Made by a program: the position numbers and the translations under genes. Below the pieces are notes generated by a model. The model saw only the letters and a program-made list of their open reading frames with translations, did no database searches and was not told the origin of the DNA. DNA of 64,000 nt, from the NCBI GenBank assembly GCA_977006965.1, contig OZ345358.1, forward strand, positions 124,001-188,000, in the 5' to 3' direction. This document shows, piece after piece, positions 9,571 through 20,941 of this stretch. Numbering within the stretch: position 1 is the first letter of the stretch; each line of letters starts with the position of its first letter. Origin of the DNA: Phymatolithon calcareum (taxonomy: Eukaryota > Rhodophyta > Florideophyceae > Hapalidiales).

Positions 9571-10506
9571 CAGGGGGGGTCGCGATATAGTGCGCTTTTG
9601 GATAGTGCGAGACGGTATATAGTGCTACCCTTTTAGCTTTGAAACGAGAATCATAACGTTTACACTTACTGTACTCAAAATATAGTAATGGCCGAGAGAA
9701 TCATTGACCAGGGCGGCTCAACTGATACGGATTCATTACATCATTCCTCACCATGACTGGCATCGCTAACGCTTCAGCAAAACTGGATGAATGCAGACGG
9801 CTCGGAGCACCTGCTACTCTCCATCATCGACACTCCTAAAAATCCGCGTTGCTGCTGTCTAGAGAAGCCACCCGTGCCCTACTTCAGCAACAAACCGGCA
9901 TGGTCGAACGGTCCAACGTTTGAAAAGTAGTTTTACTTTGTTTCATTCCTTTTGTTCGTGCGCGGACGTCGCAGAAGGTCGTGTTCATTGTGGACAATGT
10001 GAGCTCGCACTTGGACCATCAAGATATCCGCAAGCAAATGTCCCTGGTTGCTTAGCGGCCCAAAATCACCTCGGTGCGTCAACCGATGGATGGGTGTAAT
10101 AGCGACGTGGAAGAAAGCGTATCGGACGCGCACTCTACAACATGTTCCGACAAGTTCAGGAATCGGCATTTTTTTGTAATCTGTCTGACGCCAGCAAACA
10201 TCTCCAGTACGCCCTTAACGTGTTTCATGATCAGATACGACCATCAACCAATTTGAAGAAGAGACAGCTTTTAATTTCCGAAAAGTTTGCTACCCGACAG
10301 AGTGATTAACCGTAGAGTAATAATATTAGTGCAGCAGAGGAGCATTTATCTTTTTTGCTTCGTCTTTAGTAAAGCTACGACTCGACGTCCACTTAGTGCA
10401 AGTTCTTGATCCAGATTCCTTACAGTTTTTGACTTTGTGCGCAACTCTAATTAGTGCGTTTTATTAGTGTCTGACAAGGGGTAGCACTATATAGAGTAAC
10501 CTACTG
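9571..10506. mobile_element. pogo/Tigger-like element, degenerate
   Basis: The ends are CAG (9571) and CTG (10506) with TA on both sides (9569-9570 and 10507-10508), as in the pogo branch of Tc1/mariner. Imperfect terminal repeats share an ATATAGTGC block (left near 9584, right near 10485). The interior contains pieces of a pogo-type transposase. At 936 bp it is far shorter than an autonomous element (about 2 kb), so it is an internally deleted relic. Its left end lies four bases from the palindromic element. Confidence 0.7.
9843..10180 (+). pseudogene. pogo-type DDE transposase fragment
   Basis: Translating across frames gives NKPAWSNGPTFEK, then VVFIVDNVSSHLD, then QPMD followed by GVIATWKKAYR. 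These match in order the conserved W-F block, the second catalytic Asp block (hhhhDN--SH) and the LQPMDxGVIxxhK block of pogo/Tigger DDE transposases. At least two frame changes and stops separate them, and the N-terminal DNA-binding half is missing. It is clearly non-functional. Confidence 0.7.
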
Positions 10507-10555
10507 TACTTGAATTGTCTCGGGCGTTATATGCGCTGCGTACTCATACACTGGC

Positions 10556-10790
10556 CTGATGAGCACAAAAAATACAAAAACAACAATGAATCAAACAATA
10601 AATTAGAAATCCACAACATAATACAACAACATCAAAATCGCAAATAACAAATTAGAGCCCCACAACAAATACAAAAACAGCAAACACACAAGTAATAAAT
10701 TAGAACTTCACAACAAATACAAATACAACAATTACAGAAACAGCTAATTAAAATCTCACAGCAAATAAAACTAGAGTAAATTTATAATGA
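10556..10790 (+). repeat. A-rich tract with degenerate ~60-bp units
   Basis: AAATTAGA followed by CACAACAAATACAA recurs three to four times at roughly 60-bp spacing. The composition resembles the tract at 8165-8371. Confidence 0.6.
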
Positions 10791-10814
10791 GCCGACATTT
10801 TTGGGCCGCATGAT

Positions 10815-11195
10815 AGCGCATTGCAGTTGTCGCCGACGCGGAAACCGGAACCCGCGCCGATAGTCCCCACCGAAGTTGTCCCCCTGAGCGAGGTTCCGTT
10901 TTTGGAGCCGCGCAAGATGTCCCCCGAAGTGGGTTTCCGTTGAAGGCCCCCCGAAGTTGTCCCCCCGAGCGAGCCTCCGTTGACGAACGCCACCCTCCAA
11001 GTTGCTCCCGCGAGCGAGAGCGAGGCCTCGTTGAAGAGCCTCCCGAAGTTGTCCCCCCGAAGTTGTCTCCCCGAAAGAGCACTCGTTGAAGAGCGCCTAC
11101 CTGTAGCTGTCCCCCTGAGCGAGCTCTCGTTGAAGAGCACACCCCCTGATTTTAAGAGCCCACAGAAGTTGTCCCCCGAGAGGGCTTCCCTTTAT
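10815..11195. repeat. Degenerate GC-rich repeats (GAAGTTGTCCCCC family)
   Basis: The words GAAGTTGTCCCCC, GAGCGAG and CGTTGAAGAGC recur in order many times at irregular spacing. The minus strand stays open in more than one frame and reads as degenerate repeats such as LRGDNFG and LFNEASL, faintly like pentapeptide repeats. Because the repeat unit alone could produce this, I annotate it as a repeat rather than a gene. Confidence 0.6.
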
Positions 11196-11447
11196 TAGCC
11201 CTCCGGAAGCTATGCGAGCGCGCCGAGAAGACCTCCGACTGCGGAGGTTTGCCCTACTCGGCAATTTTTACTGCGAAGAAGAAGAACGTAGCAAGTGATG
11301 GATACTAGAGTTGGAGATGATGGAGATGAGTGCAGCAATTGTGATTTGGGAACATAATTGTTACACAGGGTAGTTACTGAGACCCAAGCTGCTCTGTTGT
11401 TGGTGAATACCGGCGTTGAGGGCTTGTAAAATAAAAACATACAATTT

Positions 11448-11462
11448 CCCCCCCCCCCCCCC
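11448..11462. repeat. 15-bp poly-C tract
   Basis: An uninterrupted run of C follows ACAATTT. The words immediately after it (ATAGCGCATTGC) also occur at 10813, just before the degenerate GC-rich repeats. Confidence 0.8.
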
Positions 11463-11519
11463 ATAGCGCATTGCGCCTGTCGGCTCTAATCGGTCCTGTC
11501 AAAAGATCCTTTTACCGAT

Positions 11520-11944
11520 ATGATGCGGGGAAACAACGTGTCGAGAGCGGACAAAATTGCTTCTTTAACTGGCGCCCTGCTAATCGACTTTGACAATTTC
11601 CTGAGGAAAGCTGTGGCACTGAGCAAGCAACCGAAATACTCCAGTGGAAGAGCTGAATTCAAGCATGCGCTTCGCGACCTTACTTTATTGCGGAACACGA
11701 TTGGTTCTGTTGGGTGTATGTGGCACAGGGCCACCAGCAGAAGGCACACACAGAGACATTCACGGTTTCTCAGCATCCCAGCAACAGGAACGCTATTTGG
11801 AAGGTACTTTCTCCATCTGAAGATGTGTGCGCGACCTGTATTGATTTGTTCGAAGACCATTTAGGGCCACAGACTTTATCGTACCGTTGGCGTCCAGTCA
11901 AGTGGAAACAAAAATGCTGGTACTGGCTGGAACACCTTGTTTGA
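11520..11944 (+). pseudogene. Hypothetical gene fragment, two frames
   Basis: A plus-strand ORF of 114 codons (11520-11864) reads convincingly as protein for its first ~65 residues (SRADKIASLTGALLIDFDNFL). A second frame (11714-11944) then takes over (FTVSQHPSNRNAIWKVLSPSED). A frameshift or small intron near 11700-11715 is the simplest explanation. No domain is recognised. It could be the N-terminal part of the WD40 relic that follows on the same strand. Confidence 0.3.
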
Positions 11945-12094
11945 GTGAGTCCATCCGAAGCAGGGAATGACCATACCGTATGAGCACCTGTTCTGACGGT
12001 GAGTCATGAGCATCGTCTATTCAGCTGAAGCGGGGTTTGTGGTCATCGGCTCGCATTTCGGCGACATGCAATTTTCGGAGAGAAATTATCCTTT

Positions 12095-12722
12095 GTGTGC
12101 GAGAACGTCTCCAAAAGAAGAATCCAGAGCTCGCGTGCTAGCTTCAGTAGAGATTACAAAACACTCGCATCTCGAAAGCTTGCCCCATTGTCGCAGGGCC
12201 AAGTGAGGGCACCATTTACTCGATTGCGTTCGGTCCAGAAGTGCACAGCGGGTTGGCTGGATCGAGGGCTATCACAGCATGTTCGCAATTGCGCGGGCAA
12301 ACTTATCAGTGGCACTTATCTCGCATGGATTGCGAGCACACATGAACTGTGGAGTATGTCGACTCATAGCATCATGGAAGAGCAAATCATCGGACAAATT
12401 CAGACTGTAAGATGTCTGGCGTGCTCGCATGACACTGAGGGCATACTGCCAGGCTCCCGGGACAAGATTGCGAGCGTGTGGAAGGTGGTGACTGGACAAA
12501 TGGTGTTTCGAGCGCTGAAGTGGCACGAAAGTGATTGAAAGCAGTAACCATGAGGCCGATGGGCACCATTCAATGCGCGTACACAGGGTTCATATGTGTC
12601 ATTTATCCCGCTGTACTGAGCGGGGCCTGGTGGTGTCTTCATGCGCCGACGGCAAGTTGCAGTATTGTGATGTGGCTCGGATGGAGGCGAGGACAAAGCT
12701 AAGGCGTATATGTTTGGGGGCG
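12095..12722 (+). pseudogene. Degenerate WD40-repeat gene
   Basis: Several frames contribute WD40-like blades: one near 12195-12270 (GTIYSIAFGPEVHSGLAGS), one near 12390-12500 (ILPGSRDKIASVWKVVTGQ) and one near 12590-12690 (GLVVSSCADGKLQYCDVA). The order and spacing fit consecutive blades interrupted by frameshifts and stops. WD40 propellers are protein-interaction scaffolds, and what this one bound cannot be inferred. A second WD40 remnant lies at 46619-47014 on the other strand. Confidence 0.5.
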
Positions 12723-13759
12723 TAGGGTTTAGCGTGCAGAACGGCGCAGTTGGAGTGCTCGAGGTCGGCGGCAGTCTCGATATCACGGTAATGGGAGCAC
12801 GGTACAGAGATGAATTGATTGTTCTGCAGTTTAGCTATGATGTTTGTTTCTTGGGATCTGGCTTCATGGAGTCTCATCTGTAGAATTCGCTGAACGGAGC
12901 CGCAATTGAGCAATTATTTTCAATGTTTTTTCATCCCCAACGTCGATGATGGCGGTCATAATAGTGTCTCCACAGACCCTAGGCACAGAATTCTGTGGTT
13001 TCGGGATTGCAGTGCGGACTATGATATATTATCGTTGCTCTTTGGCGCGTTGCGAGTGATTGGCCCGCGGAGCTAGCGGAATAGCTGTGCTGATGAGATG
13101 CTCGGAGGGACTAATGAAAGGGTGGTATATGTCAAAGAAAAAGGTACCTGGAAACACTGCCGCAGTGCACGGCAGCAGTGTCAGTTGTGTATCTGAGAGG
13201 AAGGATCAAATGTCTGTTTTGTCAACTGCATCCAATGCGCGAAGAATGGTCTGGGAACAAGTGCCGCATGTGAGACCGCTTTCCATGGGAAAGCTCCTGA
13301 GCAAGGTGGCGAAGGTGACTTTTTCTTGCCTCAGGTCCAGTGCCTTTCTGGCAAGGCTTGGAAATAACTTGAAGAGCTGCGTTTGTTCTTGCACATTCGA
13401 ACTATTGAAGTCTAATTGTAAAGGTGGCTAGCTCGTTGATTGGTTGGTTTATTCCGCGAAGAGGGTAGCGTGTATAGAAGGCTTCATGAGACTCCACTCG
13501 CTATGTTCGGGAGCGCTTTTTCTGAGGTTCAACTCCGTGATCTGGGATGTCCGCGAGGAGAGATGCATATAATTCGGGTACGTAATGTAGCAGTACTCTG
13601 CGGACGAGCCTGTTCTCTTACATTCTTAAACCATATTCTAGCTATCCTTACCGATGGTCCTTTATGCCTTTTATCACCTTCAAACAAGGTTCTCTTACCA
13701 CTTCGGCTGTCATAAGTTTTATAATCACGGTCATGATTTATGTCATTAGATTCCAGCAC
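12723..13759. other. No supported gene
   Basis: At 13060-13431 (plus, 123 codons) and 13206-13394 (minus, 62 codons) the two strands compete and neither shows a known motif. Nothing else was seen. Confidence 0.3.
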
Positions 13760-13829
13760 TCAGATCAGTATATCAAAGTCGACAAAACAGAAGCTCCTCA
13801 GAGCCGGAAGTGATTGTAGTGCCACGCTC

Positions 13830-14060
13830 CACGGAGCGATGGCTACACGAGGTCGAAGAAACCGGAGTGAGCAAAGAAAAGAAAAAGCGGGAGAGACTTT
13901 GGAAATAGCGGGAGAAACTGAAAGAAAAACAAAAACAAAGTAAGGGCAAAAGGGTGTAGTCAGTGTAGAAGGAAAGAAAAGAAAGGAGAGGGAAAGGGAG
14001 GGTGTTGACAACGTCCTTGGGTGGAAACCGCGGAAAGAGTAATCGAATAGTGAGGAAAGA
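13830..14060 (+). repeat. Purine-rich low-complexity tract
   Basis: The plus strand is almost entirely A and G (AAAGAAAAG, GGGAGAG words). The long minus-strand ORF here (13760-14086) encodes a Ser/Phe/Leu-rich low-complexity product and is not credible as a gene. Confidence 0.6.
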
Positions 14061-14659
14061 TGCGAAGGTGGGTTGGGGAGTTTCAAGCTCTGCGTGGTCG
14101 AAAGAGATGAACAGGCGATAGTTCAGGGTGTGCGATCCAAACAGTCGAGCCAGAACAAGAAAACATCCACCTTCCTTTACAAAATGGAAGGCAACAATAC
14201 TCTATATGTACCACTAGCGGAAGAGAAAAAGCCAATCCTGAACTGTTGTGAGCCATGATCCTTACGGCCCGTTGAGCGCCCCGATGTAGGTGCTTCACTC
14301 TTCGCGAATGCCAGACACGCAGTGTGATTCGTCGTACCGTACCGAAAACGCTTTCTCCAAAGGCTCGTACAGTCGCGAGAGAAAACAGCGACCACAGATA
14401 CCCTTACACTAGGTATCATGTTGTCAGAATGTGGTCACATGAAGCAGTAGGAACCGAAGACACGAAGTGGGCGCGACAGCGAAGCGGGAGCGGAAATACC
14501 GTGTTCGTGAATAGTTTATAGAGACGTTTAAAACTTGGTTTGGCAATTTCGATACAATAGGCTATGGGCGCCATAAGATCTGCTTCCTCTGCTTTCTTGG
14601 TGCTCATGTAAGGTACATGATTTCACAGCTGAAGGTAAAACGAGACCTTCGTATTACCT
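14061..14659. other. No supported gene
   Basis: Overlapping ORFs of 60-80 codons lie on both strands without recognisable domains. Confidence 0.3.
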
Positions 14660-14920
14660 TTTTTCTCCAGTTTCTGATTATTACTGTACCCTCATCTTCC
14701 TTCTTTCTCTCCTTCTTTCCTGGATATTATTTCGTTTAGCTTGTTAACTCGTCTTGTTTTTTTCTCTTGTCGGTTCTGCTTCATTGGAGAAGAACCTGCA
14801 GGAACATTGTTTTGATTTCTGCCTAGTTCCCGTAAGAGAGATTCACTGGAGTAAATGATTTTGATCTTTTCCATGATCCCTCACCTCAGCGCAATTGCTT
14901 CTCGCTGCACCTTTTTTAGC
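14660..14920 (+). repeat. Second copy of the 640-2340 dispersed repeat
   Basis: It aligns with 640-723 and 2151-2340, joined. The TTAA at about 14750 (TTGTTAACTCGTCTTG) corresponds to the TTAA at which the piggyBac-like nest sits in the other copy. This makes it a natural empty site. Confidence 0.55.
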
Positions 14921-15156
14921 ATCGAGAACCACATGTATTCGAGCTCGCATCTGCTCTATAGGATTTACATTGGTTTGAATTAGGCCCACTCACTTTCTTC
15001 CCATCGCTCGTGATACAGTATCTATTCTCTCGAATTGACTGATTTCTCGTTGGCGACTTCCGGTATGATGGAGTTATATGCTGTTGGATCATTGCCGCTA
15101 CGACGATAGCAACGAGCTTTTCCGGGCTTTAACGGAGCTACCCAGGTAGTAGCATC

Positions 15157-15229
15157 TGAAACGCATCTCCCGTACAGTCTTATGAGTGTTTCTGAGGGCG
15201 TTTAATACATTCAAAATTCAAAAAAAAAA
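15157..15229 (+). repeat. A-tailed short retroposon-like repeat, copy 1
   Basis: The sequence runs TGAAACGCATCTCCC, then a GTCTTATGAGTGTTTC block and GAGGGCGTTTAATA, ending in a nine-base A run after an ATTCAAAATTC block. Related copies are at 16443-16513 (minus), 49881-49950, 55416-55471 and possibly 23390-23436. The oriented A-rich end fits a SINE or the 3' end of a LINE. Confidence 0.65.
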
Positions 15230-16442
15230 TTGCGTACTGTTTTCGTGTTCACAAGATCTTGCTCTCGCATAGGATACAAGTTGAAATGCCATCACAATTT
15301 ACTCGAGCAATCTTAGTTTCATCTGCAGAGAGTCAGAGGAGTAAATAGTTCATACTTCCTTGTGCGCCCTTGTTTGGTGTAGCGCCCAGTCACAACGGGT
15401 AGCGCGGAAGAAAAGTGCGCGGAAAAAAGAAAGCGGAAAACACTTGATATAATGCGGGAGTGACTGAATGAGAACAAATTGAATGGTGAAAGAAAGAGCA
15501 AATAAACAGAAACAAGGTGCAATGAACAGATCACCCCGGCAGCACGCTCTCCAGTCTTTGCGCTTAATGAGCTGAGCTAGTTCTTTTTCTAGTTCCTATC
15601 AAGATTAAAATTTTTTGTGAACATGATTTGTTGAAGATAAGTCGATAGTAATAGCCCACCGACGTGGTCATTGGAATGGAGCTGGCGGGAGACTCCGCCC
15701 TGAAGACAAGCAGTAAGCTTTTGCAGACTGCGGGAATATGTATTGCAATCAACGAGTTTAAAGAAGTTCGTACTGCACTCGTCAACCATGCTGCAATCCG
15801 TGGGGTTGGATTTGCTTTTGGAAAATATTGAGCCTCGGCTAATTGGGCATCACTGCATACGCTACTATGCCTCTTCTAGATCTTCTCGTCTCCCTTGGCA
15901 TTCGACTGCGATGTTCAAGTATTTCTTTTGACAATTGTAAATGCTAAACTCGCAGACCAATGAGAGCCACTTTCCTGCGGGCTAGCTCGTCGGCTTAGCT
16001 CTCACATCCATCCTCTCCGGTATCCCGCATATTTTCTGATCTATTTTTTGTAGAAAAAGCCTGTTTATACTAATTGTAGATAAAAATTGCATTGTAATCT
16101 GGGTCAAACGGTTGGCCTATTCCTATTTTGGGAAAACAAATCTACAGCAGTAAGCCGAAAAAATTGTGTCAAATTTATGGCTTCGCGCTGCAGCCTGAGC
16201 TCGTCTTCGATGATCTTTTGGCCTACTCTTGTCCATGAAATTCATCGAGAGCACTTTGATGTCAAGATCGTTCCCATATATTCTCGACCACCCGCTTCTT
16301 ATCAGTACGCTTTGCTACACTCCGTGCCAGGGCACAATGGTCTTTTGAATCATACCCGCAGGCTTATCACGCTTTACAATTGCAGACATACTCTCCCGTC
16401 AACTACGTGATTGGATGTCAAGGGGAAGCAAATACCGTAATC
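15230..16442. other. No supported gene
   Basis: Short ORFs (60-107 codons) on both strands overlap each other: 15319-15534 minus, 15564-15789 minus, 15743-15931 plus and 16087-16410 plus. None has a recognisable domain. The two retroposon-like tails at either side point toward each other and look like separate insertions. Confidence 0.3.
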
Positions 16443-16513
16443 TTTTTTTTTAATTTGGAATTTATTAAACGCCCTCAGCAAAACTCATGAGACTGTAAGG
16501 GACATGCGTTTCA
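16443..16513 (-). repeat. A-tailed short retroposon-like repeat, copy 2
   Basis: On the minus strand it reads TGAAACGCATGTCCC, then a GTCTCATGAG block, GAGGGCGTTTAATAAATTCC and an A run (T run on plus, 16443-16451). It is the same family as 15157-15229, with mismatches. Confidence 0.65.
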
Positions 16514-18755
16514 TTTGCTACTTCTCTTGTAGACCCGTTACTATGGTCCGATGCGTGCAGGCCACTTTCAGATTAGAGTCGCTGCCCTAGCTGCATCTGC
16601 GATATGTACTTGTCGAAATATCGCAAGGCGGTGTTTCTATAGGACATATTTTTGTAAACGCTATCCAATGATAGCGCTTTGAAATACACGCTGAAATCAA
16701 TTCTTCATTTTGCGCACACCCAATCAGATTATTGTCTTCATACGCACTGTCCAGTGAGGTCGACTTGCCGACACTGGCCATGTTCCTACTTGGATGCACT
16801 GCGGGAGCACCCGGTGCCAGATACTATGATTTTTATCGTCGTATGATAATGCTAATTGTATTCTGGCGATCTTAAAAATCAGCTTTATTGTTACAGTTAG
16901 CGAGTATTAATTCATGTTGCGAAAACCAAGGTCACATAACGACCATAGCTATACTCGACTGAGTGCGGAAAGTGTAGTCACCGGGTTACGTATGTGGCGG
17001 TCGACATTAATCCGACTTTTAGTCGGCCCGGCAATAAGCTCATGACCACAGGTTGACAGGCTCGGTCTTTCACATGTATTGCGGATGGCCGATCATTCCG
17101 GGACCGTGTCTGATATACGAAATGCCATTGCAGCAGAGCGATTTGTAAGCGCACCGCCAATGCCATCAGATATGCAGATTTGGTGGTATACAGGATCTTT
17201 TATTCGTGGGTGACTTATGTAGTGCGTGGTTGAAGAAGGGAAGGAATGGGATTTGAGGAAAAGTTGTGATACTCAAGACAGAGCATCGGAAGCATGTGAT
17301 CAAGATCTTCTGGAAATGCGCACGAACAAAAATTTTACTTTTTGGTGGCAGCACTTTTGGACGAAAGCGACGATTATCATCACCCACTTCGAGAGTTCTG
17401 CACTTATATCTTAGAAGAGTTGGTGGTATAGAAAGATAAAGTGCGTGTAAGAAACTTCGCAAAGTATTTCCGGACAATGTTAAGTGCATATGGTGGGGGA
17501 GGAGGAAAATGTGTGGGATACACACCTCTGGAGCAAGATCTAGAAATTGACGAAAGTCGAGAATCTGATCTTGAGCACATGGGTTTGCATTGACTTAATT
17601 CACATCAAATTACAACGTTGCTCAGAAGAAGTCTCTCCTCCAAGATAAGTTTCGTCATCTGGATCAAGTTTCCACATAGTAGAAGAAAAAACAGAGCCAG
17701 TAAGCAAACGGGGAGCGCCAGGAGGGGACAAAGAGATTTCTGAGACTGGAGATTGTTGAATCGCACCGGCTGTAGAATCGCACAGTACAATCACTTAGAA
17801 ACGTGCAATGAAAGCTATATGGTCGTGGCAGATGGCGTTTGTGCAGAGATGCATCTGGCTGGATACATGATCAAAATCGTACAGGATGGTACTCAATCGC
17901 TGGTGCTCCACGAAAGCAGATGCAGAACATCACTTCTGCGACCGTCATTTTTTTAGGAGTTTTTGCATCTGCACAAATCCTACATGCGCTACATCGGCGG
18001 CGTAAACGCGAGCGACGGTTTACAACAACGTATGTACAGTACATTGCATGTTCCGCAGAATGCAAGGCAAAAAGTGGTCGAGTCCAAGCACCAACAATCC
18101 CGTAGAGGACTGAGATAGGACTACTTAGAGTCCTGAGTTTTCCCGTCTGCCATTCTGGTGGACGTTTTGTGAGCTACAGAAAGGTAGGTAGCACCAGAGG
18201 AAGCCTTGCCCATATCTTCGGAAGTCTGTGGGGCTTATAAATAAACTTGAAAGGAAAAAAAAAGTACATTGCATGTTACACTGATGTTCATACTCGGTTC
18301 TATGACACATGAGAGTAACGGCCATGTGTCATAGCATTGAAATTTATAGGGGAGACGAATCTTAGTCGGGTCGTCGATAATTATATCGTTTGACAGTAAA
18401 GTGTGAAATGGAAAGCTATTTCCCGCAGTTACAGTGCAGTGACAACATAGAAAATAAATTGCCATATATTCACGAAAAATTAATACTATTTATGATGGCA
18501 CTGCACTCTGTCCTGCAAGTTTGGATGCCGTCCCGTGCTGCATGCAGGGATGCCTGCAGGTGATCCAATTTTTTGAAAACCACACCGCTGTAACTCTGCT
18601 CACGCCACCACCTGCGAAGTTGAGGTCAGTTTCTGTACACCGGCTCGTACCGAGGAGCGTCGACTTCATTATCGTCCACGCGGAAACTACGAATCACAAG
18701 ACTAAGAGACACAACTACGAATACCGGGCTAATAGTCGAGAATCGAGCTGACGAA
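16514..18755. other. Gene-poor stretch
   Basis: ORFs stay below 120 codons and conflict between strands (for example 17166-17525 minus and 17226-17414 plus). No domain, RNA gene or clear repeat was seen. Confidence 0.3.
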
Positions 18756-19654
18756 ATGAGCGGCGAAGGACGAAATGCAAGTGATGGACAAAACCGAGAT
18801 GTTGAGAAAACTGCCTTGAGCCAGAGAAATGTGCTTTTACTCATCAAAGGTATCAAAGATGAACTAATAAAGTCGATGGATGCGAAACACGCCGAATTAA
18901 CCCAAAGAATCGATGACTTCCTTGCCGTCATGTCCACAGGAACTGTTGCCCGGGGATCGACTAGTCGAGGCAGGAGTGTCGAAAGCCGGAAGCGTCGGGG
19001 ACTGCCGCCCAGCGTCGAGTTCCGTACTTTCCTGAGATTATGGAAGTTGACCCGGCGCATTTCGTTTTAAATTGGTCTGTCATGGTGACGTTGCTTTCCA
19101 TCGGGCAATCTTACCCATCGGTATTGGATTGCGTGCCACAGTACGCAAAAGACCATATAGAGGAAGTCAAAGAAGAAATGGTGGCCGTTTCGGCGTTGTC
19201 AATCCTGTTTTTCTCCGTGGAGCATGACCATTTCTTTTCAAAGTACCATGGGCGCATCGGCAAAATGTGGTCAATTGTGATACGTGCTAGCGTTGCAAGT
19301 CTAATTCTTCGGACACGGTCAAAGACGTTTGCACGGTCCAGATCGAACGGAAAAGCGCTGGCTGCTGAGCCTGGGGCGTCACAGAAGCCGGTGCAGCCGG
19401 ATTAGACTCACTCATTCGGTGGAAAGAAGTCGACGTACAATGCGGTAGCTGAGGCTGTGGACAGTTTGGAGACTACAGATGCCATGGCGAAGGACACAGG
19501 GGATAGTGCATACCTGGCAAGACGGAAACGGATTCGCATGGACAGTGCACCGGGGGCGGAACCGTTTGAACTTGAGCTGGACTGGTATGTGCGGCAAATG
19601 AGGTCGAAGGTGCTACGTGACTTATCCTATATGAAATTTCGTTTCCTAATTTAA
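18756..19654 (+). pseudogene. Broken hypothetical gene, about 300 codons
   Basis: The first frame (18756-19070) encodes a charged, helix-forming N-terminal region (about residues 15-55) with an RGSTSRGRS basic linker. Near 19010-19040 the coding signal moves to another frame (MEVDPAHFVLNW onward). That frame has one in-frame TAG at 19403-19405 and then stays open to 19654. One frameshift plus one stop explains the pattern, and a small intron is an alternative. The family is not recognised. A mobile-element accessory protein is possible. Confidence 0.4.
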
Positions 19655-20545
19655 ATATCCATGCAGATACTCCTTCTCCCAGATTAACTGCATGTATCTT
19701 TACAATGTAGTATGAACCGCCATTAATGCACACGCTGCAATGGAGGAGGTAAGCTACCTCTTTTTGCTGTTCCACTACCCAGGTCTCTCACAAGATTTCG
19801 CTATCCACGTGCCAATTTATCGCAGTCTGTTCGAACGGGTAGAGTAATATCAAAAGGAAAAGACTGGCTGCTTGCGCTTTGAAAGCATCGTGAATCCTTT
19901 TTTTGGATCCCTTGACTTCATTGCGCCCAGGAAGTCAACGAAAACAAAGGTCTCATGAGGCCGGTTTTTTGCGGCTCTCTCCATAATCCGGACGATTCAG
20001 AAAATTGAAGTCAGAAAGCAGTATCCCTGGACTATGCTCACAAGCAAACAAATCAGGACTCATGCGCATCTCAAAATTGTCATCATACGGCTCTGATTTC
20101 GTCGTCAATTTCAAATACTATGAATGTAAGCTCTTATGATTACAATATTGTAGTGTTTGATTTATTTCGCTCCCGCAGTGTGAGTCGTTTATGATTCGAC
20201 TAGGCACTCTTGGCCCGCAAATCGTCATCAGGCCTATCAGGCCGGGCTACCAGAAAATCATCTTCGTATAGTACAGGCACAAAATGCCTATCTATTCTGA
20301 TCCTTTTGCGACTCCCTACAGAAATGGCCCAGTTGACAGGAAATCTGTGCTCACCGCCCTCTTTCTGTCCGGGCGCGGGTGTGATATCCGTGATGCTGAC
20401 GACAGCTATAGCACAATGAGCATCCATGCGATAGCTGAAAGCGCTCATTATTTATAAACATTTGTACAAGGCGCACGACGATCAGAAAACAATTACCGCC
20501 ATGTCGCGTATTTGAGGAGAACGAGAAAAGGTATCATAGCGTCTA
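19655..20545. other. No supported gene
   Basis: ORFs under 85 codons on opposing strands (20200-20448 minus, 20210-20419 plus) are mutually exclusive and featureless. Confidence 0.3.
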
Positions 20546-20572
20546 TCAGTACTCAGGGGTTGCGCCAATTCC

Positions 20573-20941
20573 ATTGTTTGAGACTGCAGTCCCGGGTGAA
20601 ATTTATCAATTTAATTGCTCCGTTTTGTTTGCAGCAATTCGCATTGCAAATTGGAAGGCTTCCTACAATATAGACATCAATACTAAGATAGCTGTTCATC
20701 GCCTTTTCACGTTCCTTGAGCTTCATACCATTGACGATTGAACTGTGAACGACGACCCGTATCTCAACTTCTCGACAAGAACAGCTCGGTATATCTCTAG
20801 CAAATGTTCTTTGCTTCCACCTCCAATGCAATGCTTGAGATGATTGTACGGTTTGGAGAACCCAGTGCCCTTTTCGAAGAAAAACTCACTTTCTCCGGGA
20901 CACTGATCACTCTTTGAGCAGAGATAGACGCAAAATGGCAC
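20573..20941 (-). pseudogene. hAT transposase N-terminal fragment (BED-type finger)
   Basis: The minus-strand frame at 20723-20941 encodes Cys residues followed by an aromatic/Gly segment (GTGFSKPYNHLKHC) typical of a BED-type zinc finger. A second frame (within 20553-20831) continues with LKEREKAMNSYLS and SLPICN, resembling the helix after the finger in hAT transposases. One frameshift separates them. The catalytic RNase-H-like core and the C-terminal dimerisation domain are absent. The surrounding hAT ends support the assignment. Confidence 0.6.

Noticed and set aside
10813-11475. ATAGCGCATTGC words at 10813 and 11463 as LTRs
   Set aside because: The similarity is only about 20 bp, with no TG...CA ends, target duplication or internal coding sequence.
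13760-14086. Minus-strand 108-codon ORF
   Set aside because: It is the complement of a purine-rich low-complexity tract and encodes a Ser/Phe/Leu-rich product with no features.
15157-16513. The two A-tailed repeats as terminal inverted repeats of a 1.3 kb element
   Set aside because: The same repeat occurs singly elsewhere with an oriented A tail, and one copy has its own target duplication. Two independent insertions in opposite orientation explain the pair better.
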